A DNA stretch of 38,137 bases from Bacilli bacterium (GTDB lineage: Bacteria > Bacillota > Bacilli > Bacillales > Amphibacillaceae), in NCBI GenBank assembly GCA_012518125.1, contig JAAYTF010000062.1, forward strand, positions 1 through 38,137, in the 5' to 3' direction. Every line of letters starts with the position of its first letter. The first letter of the stretch is position 1. The notes below the pieces were generated by a model. That model was not told the origin of the DNA. It saw nothing but the letters and a program-made list of their open reading frames with translations, and ran no database searches. Shown here in pieces: positions 33,292 to 38,137 of this stretch. The position numbers and the translations under genes were made by a program.

Positions 33292-34287
33292 ATGGCGATC
33301 AAAGTAAAGGCACCAGCGATTTATCCTGTCATTCAAGAAACGAACTATTCCAATTTGCGTTCGTTCAATTTTTACATCGTAAACTATGACGATGCACTGT
33401 TTTTGGTGGATGCCGGATATGACAATGAAGCTTGTTGGAATGGGCTGAATGATGCGCTAAAGAAAAACGGCTTTTCGCTCAAAGATTTGGATGCGATCTT
33501 AATCACGCATCATCATTACGACCATTTGGGCATCATCAACCGGTTGTTGGCAGAACATCCAATCCCGCTATATTGTCATCCATTGGCGATTCCGCGAATC
33601 ACGCGTGACAAAGACTTTTTGTCGGAGCGTGTCCGCTTTTTCAACAAACTTTATTTAACAAGCGGCTGCGACGAAGCACACGTCAATCATGAACTCAAAC
33701 GCTTGCGGGAATATATGGAGTCGATGGAAAAACCGATCGTTCACGATGATATCCGGGCGATTGGGGAAGGGGACGAAATATTCGGTTTCCAAGTGTTGGA
33801 AGTTCCTGGCCATTCCATTGACCATTTGGCGTTTTATCATGAAGGGACGCGGGAAATGCTGGTCGGGGACCATATGATTCAGCACATTTCTAGCAATGCA
33901 ATCATCGATTTCCACAAAAACGGGACGAAGACGCTTTCGCTCGTCCAATATGAAAAATCGTTGCGGCGCTTGTTGGCTTATCCACTCGACGTCGCCTATT
34001 CGGGGCACGGCGAATTGATCAACGATCCGCACGGGTTGTTGAAACAAAAATTGAGCCGCATCGAGAAAAAAGGCGAGTTGATTTTGCAAATGTTGAACAA
34101 ACCGCGCACACCGGCATGGGTTGCGCAACAGATTTATAAAGACCGTTACGAGACGGCGTTTTCGCTCGTCATGTCGGAAATCATCGGTCATATCGACCGG
34201 CTCGAATATTACGGGAAAGTGCAGAAAAAAGCCGACAATGGGGTTTTTTATTACGAGCGGAAACCGTTTCACCGCAATCGCCTGTAA
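33292..34287 (+). CDS. MBL-fold hydrolase with C-terminal winged-helix domain
   Basis: 331 residues from ATG 33292; ATG 33286 lies one base from AAGGGGT, so the second ATG is better placed. The metallo-beta-lactamase core has ITHHHYDHLG near residue 78, VPGHSIDHLAF, VGDHM and a late SGHGELI. About 80 C-terminal residues (KGELILQMLNKPRTPAWVAQ to YYGKVQKK) form the LACTB2-type winged helix. The layout fits the group of MBL hydrolases with that helix, such as B. subtilis YqjP-like proteins, with ester, thioester or nucleic-acid substrates. The true substrate is not known. It faces the rhodanese gene across a strong bidirectional terminator. Confidence 0.85.
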   Translation: MAIKVKAPAIYPVIQETNYSNLRSFNFYIVNYDDALFLVDAGYDNEACWNGLNDALKKNGFSLKDLDAILITHHHYDHLGIINRLLAEHPIPLYCHPLAIPRITRDKDFLSERVRFFNKLYLTSGCDEAHVNHELKRLREYMESMEKPIVHDDIRAIGEGDEIFGFQVLEVPGHSIDHLAFYHEGTREMLVGDHMIQHISSNAIIDFHKNGTKTLSLVQYEKSLRRLLAYPLDVAYSGHGELINDPHGLLKQKLSRIEKKGELILQMLNKPRTPAWVAQQIYKDRYETAFSLVMSEIIGHIDRLEYYGKVQKKADNGVFYYERKPFHRNRL

Positions 34288-34294
34288 CGATAAA

Positions 34295-34333
34295 AAAACA
34301 GATGGAAAGGTACGACCTTTCCATCTGTTTTTC
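34295..34333. terminator. Strong bidirectional terminator
   Basis: A 16-base perfect stem, AAAACAGATGGAAAGG (34295-34310) with CCTTTCCATCTGTTTT (34316-34331), around a 5-base loop. It serves both the MBL gene and the rhodanese gene. Confidence 0.92.
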
Positions 34334-34336
34334 ATT

Positions 34337-34702
34337 TCAAGGCTGCCAATGATTGATGCCGCCCACAACGTTCGTTATTTTCGTGAAACCTTTTCCTTTC
34401 AATATGCGTGCGGCGCGCATGCTTCGCGAACCGCTTCGGCAAATCAACACGACTTCCTTGTCTCTGTCCAGTGTTTCACATTCTTTGCGTAAACGTTGCA
34501 ACGGAATGTTTTTGAATTGTTTGATATGGTATTGTTGATATTCCATCGGCGTTCTGACGTCGATGAACTGAACGTTTTTGTCGCGCAACCTTTTTTTCAG
34601 CTCGTCCGTCGTTATGTTTACAACGCCTTTAACCGGCATCATTTGCCAAACGAAATAGATGATGACTAGTGCGACGATCGCCCAAAACAACCAATTCAAC
34701 AC
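34337..34702 (-). CDS. Membrane-anchored rhodanese
   Basis: 121 residues from GTG 34702 with AAGGAG upstream. One N-terminal membrane helix (about 4-22) is followed by a single rhodanese domain. Its active-site loop CRSGSRS carries C88, the residue that takes a sulfane sulfur as a persulfide. IDVRTPMEY and GGINHWQP are domain landmarks. It lies 67 bases downstream of cstB on the same strand, so it is probably the second gene of that transcript. It could pass sulfur between membrane-side sulfide chemistry and CstB, but this is inference from position. Confidence 0.85.
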   Translation of the reverse strand: MLNWLFWAIVALVIIYFVWQMMPVKGVVNITTDELKKRLRDKNVQFIDVRTPMEYQQYHIKQFKNIPLQRLRKECETLDRDKEVVLICRSGSRSMRAARILKGKGFTKITNVVGGINHWQP

Positions 34703-34769
34703 AAAGGACTCCTTTCCGCATCATTCACGATGATACCCCTACTTTACACGAAAGCAGGGGCATTTTCCA

Positions 34770-36170
34770 TTAAACAGGGATTTTATTCAAACGGACGGCT
34801 TCCTCGTAACCGCTCGTCATATGCTTGATATCCTCGTAGCCGCGCGCCTTTAAGATGCTTGCGGCAATGGCCGAACGAATTCCCGTTTCACAGTAAACCA
34901 TCACTTTTTTCACATTTTCAGGCAACTTCACATCGCGGAAATAACCGATGAAATGATGGTTCGCTTTTTCAAAATGGCCCGCTTTCCATTCGGACACATT
35001 GCGTACGTCGATGACGTATACGTCGTCGTCTTCCATTTCTTTAATGAAGTCGTCAAGAGAGATCGTTTCATACGTAGTTTTTTCCACGGAAGCAATCGTT
35101 TCCGGATTGACAAAACCGTAAATGTTGTCAAGCCCGATCGATTGCAACGCCGTCATAATTTCTTCGCGGTCTTTTTCTTCGCTGATGATGACGAGCCGTT
35201 CATCGTATTTCACCAACCAACCGGCCCAAGTCGTAAATGAACCGTTCAAAGGAATGTTGATGCTCCCCTTTACAAGATCTTTTTGCGCTATTTCCGGCAT
35301 TCTCGCGTCAATGATGAGCACATCGTCTTTTGTGCGCAAGTTCTCAAATTCATCAGCGTTTGTAATGACGTGTGGTGCTTCATGCTTAAGAATCGCCGGA
35401 CCGACTTTGTTCACTTTCTTCATTTGCGCAAAGTAAACCGGAGCTTCCGGCTGATCTTTCAGCAATTCCTCGACGAATTCTGCTTCATCTTCAATTTTCA
35501 TGGCCCAGTTGAACTGTTTTTCATATCCTACCGTACTGACTGGTACAGCGCCGAGCGATTTGCCGCAAGCGGAACCTGCACCGTGCGCCGGCCAAACGAG
35601 CATATGGTCGGGAAGTTGTTTAAATTTTTGAATGGATTTGAACATTTCATGCGCACCGGCTTTTGCCGTGCCGACCATTCCAGCCGCTTCTTCCAGCAAA
35701 TCCGGACGGCCGATGTCGCCGACGAACACGAAATCTCCGGTGAAAATGCCCATCGGTTCCGTCGCGCCTGCACCGCGGTCCGTTAAAATGAAGGAAATGT
35801 GTTCAGGTGTATGCCCCGGAGTATGCATCACTTTAAATTCGACATTGCCAATCGAGAACGTAGAACCATCTTTTACGAGTTCAATCTCGACGCCTTCCGG
35901 GAATTCATATTTCCAATTTTCGTCTCCTTCATCGGACAAATACAGTTTGGCACCATATTCAACGGCAAGTTGTCTTGCGCCGGACACGTAGTCGGCATGT
36001 ATATGCGTATCAGCTGCTGCGACGACTTCCAACCCTTCTTTTTCGGCAACAGCGATAATGTGGTCCACTTTTCTCGGTGGGTCGATGACGATCGCTTCCC
36101 CCGTTCTCTGACAGCCCACCAAATAGCTGTATTGCGCTAGTTTTTCATCAGTAAACGTACGGAAAAACAT
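34770..36170 (-). CDS. cstB: CstB-type persulfide dioxygenase-rhodanese fusion
   Basis: 466 residues in three parts. Residues 1-250 are an MBL-fold non-heme iron persulfide dioxygenase, with H56-x-H58-x-D60 in THIHADYVSG, H120 in TPGH, D146 in TGD and H196. C202 in ACGKSLG corresponds to the iron-near Cys201 of Staphylococcus aureus CstB. Residues 255-365 form a rhodanese-like domain without a catalytic Cys. Residues 366-466 are a true rhodanese with C427 in YCETGIRS. CstB oxidises low-molecular-weight persulfides, giving thiosulfate and so detoxifying sulfide. AAGGAG precedes the ATG. The promoter at 36204-36232 contains a CstR-type site. Confidence 0.92.
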   Translation of the reverse strand: MFFRTFTDEKLAQYSYLVGCQRTGEAIVIDPPRKVDHIIAVAEKEGLEVVAAADTHIHADYVSGARQLAVEYGAKLYLSDEGDENWKYEFPEGVEIELVKDGSTFSIGNVEFKVMHTPGHTPEHISFILTDRGAGATEPMGIFTGDFVFVGDIGRPDLLEEAAGMVGTAKAGAHEMFKSIQKFKQLPDHMLVWPAHGAGSACGKSLGAVPVSTVGYEKQFNWAMKIEDEAEFVEELLKDQPEAPVYFAQMKKVNKVGPAILKHEAPHVITNADEFENLRTKDDVLIIDARMPEIAQKDLVKGSINIPLNGSFTTWAGWLVKYDERLVIISEEKDREEIMTALQSIGLDNIYGFVNPETIASVEKTTYETISLDDFIKEMEDDDVYVIDVRNVSEWKAGHFEKANHHFIGYFRDVKLPENVKKVMVYCETGIRSAIAASILKARGYEDIKHMTSGYEEAVRLNKIPV

Positions 36171-36203
36171 TCCCTCAACTCCTTAAAAAGTTGTTTTGTC
36201 AAC

Positions 36204-36232
36204 AATATACTATAGGGGGTATATGTTTGCAA
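36204..36232 (-). promoter_or_regulatory. Promoter of cstB with CstR-type operator
   Basis: On the minus strand TTGCAA (36227-36232) and TATATT (36204-36209) have the ideal 17-base spacing. The operator ATAC-N8-GTAT (36207-36222) lies inside the promoter, between and over its elements, so bound repressor would block polymerase. Confidence 0.65.
36207..36222. promoter_or_regulatory. Candidate CstR operator 1 (cstB)
   Basis: ATAC (36207-36210), eight bases, GTAT (36219-36222). The centre is G-rich (TATAGGGG), as in CsoR-family operators. Confidence 0.6.
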
Positions 36233-36359
36233 ACGATTTGCTTAAAAAAAGGAGTAACCGTATTTCGGAAACCAACAAACGAAAAGTATGATGACAGACC
36301 GAAATTTTTCACACTTTTCGATACCCTCACCGTGGTTTGGATGGATAAGCGTAAACGAA

Positions 36360-36388
36360 TTGACTATTTGACGAATAAAGATTATGAT
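36360..36388 (+). promoter_or_regulatory. Upstream sigma-A promoter candidate before cstR
   Basis: TTGACT (36360-36365) and TATGAT (36383-36388) are 17 bases apart. It could start an alternative, longer transcript of cstR. No ATAC-N8-GTAT site overlaps it. Confidence 0.4.
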
Positions 36389-36439
36389 ACTAATGTATAC
36401 AAACGAATCTGTTAAATTATGCCAAACATCGACATTTCT

Positions 36440-36468
36440 TTGACAATATACGGGTATACGTATAAAAT
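36440..36468 (+). promoter_or_regulatory. Promoter of cstR with CstR-type operator
   Basis: TTGACA (36440-36445) and TAAAAT (36463-36468) are 17 bases apart. The spacer holds ATAC-N8-GTAT, so the gene is probably autorepressed. Confidence 0.65.
36448..36463. promoter_or_regulatory. Candidate CstR operator 2 (cstR)
   Basis: ATAC (36448-36451), GGGTATAC, GTAT (36460-36463). It fills the promoter spacer and touches the -10 box. Confidence 0.6.
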
Positions 36469-36503
36469 GAAAGTAAAGATAGAACAAAGGGGAGTCAAAA
36501 ACA

Positions 36504-36761
36504 TTGATTTATGATCAAAAAATCAAAAACCGTCTGCGGCGTGTCGAAGGGCAGATCAAAGGCGTGTTGCGCATGATGGAAGAGGAAAAAGAATGCAAGG
36601 ACATCGTGACGCAATTGTCGGCTGCCCGTTCGGCCATCGACCGCACGATCGGGGTTATTGTCAGTTCCAATTTGATTTCTTGCATTCAAGATGAGAATGC
36701 GGCAAAAAATAGAGATGAATTGATCAAAGAAGCGGTAGATTTGTTCGTCAAGAGTCGATAA
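36504..36761 (+). CDS. cstR: CstR persulfide-sensing repressor (CsoR/DUF156 family)
   Basis: 85 residues from TTG 36504 with AAAGGGGAG 8 bases upstream. An all-helical CsoR-family protein: NRLRRVEGQIKGVLRMMEEE, then C31 in KECKDIVTQLSAARSAIDR and C60 in SNLISCIQDE. CsoR copper sensors have Cys-His-Cys; here no His replaces or flanks the second helix site, and Cys at 31 and 60 matches S. aureus CstR, which senses persulfides by linking these cysteines. It lies between cstB and the small rhodanese and carries its own operator. The gene ends inside the terminator hairpin at 36750. Confidence 0.9.
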   Translation: MIYDQKIKNRLRRVEGQIKGVLRMMEEEKECKDIVTQLSAARSAIDRTIGVIVSSNLISCIQDENAAKNRDELIKEAVDLFVKSR

Positions 36762-36785
36762 CGATCCGTTGACTCTTTTTTTCTT
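36750..36785 (+). terminator. Terminator overlapping the 3' end of cstR
   Basis: AAGAGTC (36750-36756) pairs with GACTCTT (36771-36777), then a long T-run. The left arm is the last codons of cstR. Confidence 0.6.
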
Positions 36786-36794
36786 CTGTCATTA

Positions 36795-36810
36795 ATACCC
36801 TGTGTGGTAT
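36795..36810. promoter_or_regulatory. Candidate CstR operator 3 (small rhodanese)
   Basis: ATAC (36795-36798), CCTGTGTG, GTAT (36807-36810), 31 bases before the rhodanese ATG. A -35-like TTGACT (36769-36774) lies in the terminator arm and TAATAC (36793-36798) could be its -10, with the operator on top of it. Confidence 0.6.
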
Positions 36811-36841
36811 ATGAAGCAAAGGTGAAGGAAGGTCGTTTTGC

Positions 36842-37150
36842 ATGAAGGAAATTACAGCCCAAGAGCTTGAAGAATTGCTCAATAAAGGCGAAGACGTTGA
36901 GCTGATAGATGTTCGCGAACCATTTGAAGTGAAGTTCGGCAAAGTGCCGCAAGCCAAAAACATCCCATTGCAAGAATTGCTTACGAATATGGATCAACTC
37001 GACAAAGACAAAGAATACATTTTAATTTGCCGTTCCGGCAACCGTAGCGGCATGGCCGGCCAATTTTTGGAAATGCAAGGCTATAAGACGGTGAACGTTG
37101 TCGATGGGATGCTTGGCTGGCGCGGTGAGATGGAATACGATGTCGACTGA
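36842..37150 (+). CDS. Small rhodanese (single-domain sulfurtransferase)
   Basis: 102 residues with GAAGGAAGG before the ATG. A single cytosolic rhodanese domain starts with TAQELEELL, has LIDVREPFEV, and the active-site loop CRSGNRS (C63), followed by NVVDGMLGW. Persulfide carriers of this kind accompany CstA/CstB in other Firmicutes. Its own operator (36795-36810) suggests repression by CstR. It would take or give sulfane sulfur in the persulfide pool. It ends with a strong terminator. Confidence 0.88.
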   Translation: MKEITAQELEELLNKGEDVELIDVREPFEVKFGKVPQAKNIPLQELLTNMDQLDKDKEYILICRSGNRSGMAGQFLEMQGYKTVNVVDGMLGWRGEMEYDVD

Positions 37151-37162
37151 ATGGGTGTTTTG

Positions 37163-37204
37163 CTTCATCACAATGCGGATGTGCGTTGTGATGAAGTTTT
37201 TTAT
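37163..37204 (+). terminator. Terminator of the small rhodanese gene
   Basis: CTTCATCACAA (37163-37173) pairs with TTGTGATGAAG (37186-37196), then a T-run. Confidence 0.9.
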
Positions 37205-37294
37205 TTTGAACAAATTTTTTCAAAATTTTACGGTATTTTATCTTCTTCCGTGTTAAACTTATGGTAATAAGGAAATTGGGAAGGAAGTTTGTAA

Positions 37295-37672
37295 ATGAAT
37301 GTTGATGACAAAATGACCATTCTGGATGAAAATGGAGATGAAATTTTTTACCGTCCAACCGATGAAGAACGGACGCTGGCGATGTTGATATTTTTGATTA
37401 GTTTCTTCACCTCGGTGCTCGGACCACTGATCATCTGGCTCATCAAACGTAAAGAGTCCGCTTATATCGACCATTACGGGCGGGAATATTTCAATATGAC
37501 GATTTCTTATTTTATTTATACGATTATCAGCGCCTTGTCGCTGTTCATTTTAATCGGCTTTATTTTGCTTCCTGCCGTCGGAATTGCGGCGATCGTGTTT
37601 ACGATCATCGGAGCGGTAAAAGCGTATGGAGGCGAATATTACCGTATTCCGTTCATCATCCGTTTCTTTTAG
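37295..37672 (+). CDS. DUF4870 (Tic20-like) membrane protein
   Basis: 125 residues with GGAAGGAAG upstream. The N-terminal acidic segment (TDEERTLAMLIFLISFF) leads into three hydrophobic segments (about 30-52, 68-92, 95-112). Landmarks are LGPLIIWLIKRKES, FIDxxGREYFN-type sequence (YIDHYGREYFNMTIS), and GAVKAYGGEYYRIPF at the end. This is the DUF4870 pattern, a widespread small membrane family with no assigned activity. It has its own terminator and no evident partner. Confidence 0.85.
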   Translation: MNVDDKMTILDENGDEIFYRPTDEERTLAMLIFLISFFTSVLGPLIIWLIKRKESAYIDHYGREYFNMTISYFIYTIISALSLFILIGFILLPAVGIAAIVFTIIGAVKAYGGEYYRIPFIIRFF

Positions 37673-37693
37673 GGACGACAGACAGTCGACGAT

Positions 37694-37736
37694 AAAATCC
37701 CTGGGCACATGTTGCGCCAGGGATTTTATTTTTTCT
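37694..37736 (+). terminator. Terminator of the DUF4870 gene
   Basis: AAAATCCCTGG (37694-37704) pairs with CCAGGGATTTT (37717-37727), then TTTTTTC. Confidence 0.9.
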
Positions 37737-37828
37737 TATCAAAATGAGTTGATGGGCGGATAGGTTTTGTCCGAAACATTTGTTTTAACTTTTTCCGACA
37801 GAAGTCTCCCATCCTCAAGGAATGTGAA

Positions 37829-37881
37829 GGGCGATAGCCCAATGAGTAGGTGGTAGATGAATGTCGGTTGGCGATAGCCAA
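37829..37881 (+). repeat. Two small hairpins with GATA loops before tnpB
   Basis: GGGC-GATA-GCCC (37829-37840) and TTGGC-GATA-GCCAA (37868-37881) are two perfect mini-hairpins sharing the same loop and core. They sit in the tnpB leader; the second overlaps the -35 region of the promoter. Confidence 0.6.
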
Positions 37882-37896
37882 AACTTATGGTACAAT
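37868..37896 (+). promoter_or_regulatory. Promoter of tnpB
   Basis: TTGGCG (37868-37873) and TACAAT (37891-37896) are 17 bases apart. Confidence 0.55.
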
Positions 37897-37943
37897 AAAT
37901 AAAAAGGGAACTAGTGTTCGTGATTAAAGTTAGGTGAATTGAT

Positions 37944-38137
37944 ATGACCAAGCAAAACAAAGCATTCAAGTTTCGCTTATATCCAAATAAAGAACAGGAA
38001 GAGTTATTGGCAAAAACTTTTGGTTGCGTTCGTTTTGTCTACAATAAGATGCTGGCAGAACGTAAAGAAATATATGAAAAGTTCAAAGACGACAAAGAGA
38101 AACTTAAAGAACAAAAGTTTCCGACACCAGCAAAGTA
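37944..38137 (+). CDS. tnpB: TnpB-family RNA-guided nuclease, N-terminal fragment
   Basis: The first 64 or so codons of a tnpB/OrfB gene that runs off the window end. The start MTKQNKAFKFRLYPNKEQEE, then TFGCVRFVYNKMLAERKEIYE, is the classical TnpB N-terminus. TnpB is a DNA nuclease guided by an RNA from the element's own 3' end and is related to Cas12. The RuvC residues, zinc finger and guide RNA lie outside the window. The frame is open up to the last base. Confidence 0.9.
   Translation, partial: MTKQNKAFKFRLYPNKEQEELLAKTFGCVRFVYNKMLAERKEIYEKFKDDKEKLKEQKFPTPAK

Larger units (their letters stand above)
37740..38137 (+). mobile_element. IS605/IS1341-type element, left part with tnpB
   Basis: The stretch from about 37740 to the window end has different composition and structure from the gene before it and leads into a tnpB-type gene. 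Its left end cannot be fixed. No tnpA lies upstream within the window, so it looks like an IS1341-type element that carries tnpB only. It is cut by the window end. Confidence 0.6.

Noticed and set aside
34734-34762. Hairpin CCCCTACTTT/AAAGCAGGGG between cstB and the rhodanese gene
   Set aside because: One internal mismatch and no T-run in the direction of transcription; it may only slow polymerase.
36387-36398. ATAC-N4-GTAT near the cstR leader
   Set aside because: Half-sites match the operators, but the spacing is 4 instead of 8.
36191-36415. Open frame of 74 codons between cstB and cstR
   Set aside because: It spans the cstB promoter and a second promoter, has no binding site and no recognisable family.
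37740-37943. TnpB guide RNA in the leader
   Set aside because: In this family the guide RNA comes from the 3' end of the element, which lies outside the window.

Overview
The window looks like chromosomal DNA from a spore-forming, probably thermotolerant member of the Bacillaceae. The evidence is strong Shine-Dalgarno sequences, frequent TTG and GTG starts, sigma-A type promoters, ComK, AddAB, CotO/CotZ spore-coat genes, BdbC, and a gene order that, from memory, follows the Bacillus subtilis 1.08-1.25 Mb region (hmoB-pbpF-hemEHY, yhfH-yhfI-lplJ, comK, addBA, yjbI-yjbK-nadK-rluD, cotO/cotZ). Both ends of the window lie inside transposon genes: an IS3-type transposase tail at 1-252 and an IS605/IS1341-type tnpB head at 37944-38137.

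Layout. 1-2.9 kb: the IS3 remnant, an M20 amidohydrolase on the minus strand, and a lysine riboswitch with terminator controlling dapA. 3.0-4.0 kb: a thiol-oxidation pair, BdbC plus a membrane-anchored thioredoxin. 4.0-10.8 kb: heme and cell wall genes, with hmoB divergent from pbpF and then hemE-hemH-hemY of the coproporphyrin-dependent pathway. 11.0-13.2 kb: the 42-residue zinc-ribbon YhfH, the MBL hydrolase YhfI and lipoate ligase LplJ. 13.4-14.7 kb: a decayed LytTR-DUF3021-ABC transporter locus in which only the DUF3021 gene is intact. 14.8-22.7 kb: comK and addBA. 22.8-26.3 kb: respiratory-type genes (a small membrane protein, an SCO copper chaperone, a CtaG-like membrane protein, NDH-2) and a 32-residue small membrane protein. 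26.3-31.0 kb: truncated globin and CYTH protein on the minus strand, NAD kinase, RluD-type synthase and MgtE on the plus strand. 31.0-34.3 kb: cotO and cotZ convergent, a small basic protein, a DUF421 protein and an MBL/winged-helix hydrolase. 34.3-37.2 kb: a reactive-sulfur locus with two rhodaneses, a CstB-type persulfide dioxygenase-rhodanese fusion and a CstR repressor. 37.3-38.1 kb: a DUF4870 protein and the start of a tnpB element.

The most interesting points are these. (1) The persulfide regulon carries three sites of exactly the same form, ATAC-N8-GTAT, one before each of cstB, cstR and the small rhodanese, each lying in or next to a promoter. (2) AddB keeps its four iron-sulfur cysteines but has lost the N-terminal Walker A motif. 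(3) ComK lacks the C-terminal FMLYPK segment through which MecA recognises B. subtilis ComK. (4) The LytTR/ABC locus shows several independent lesions around one intact gene. (5) An SCO protein is paired with a divergent CtaG-like protein, with no oxidase gene in view. I see no CRISPR array, tRNA or rRNA gene.
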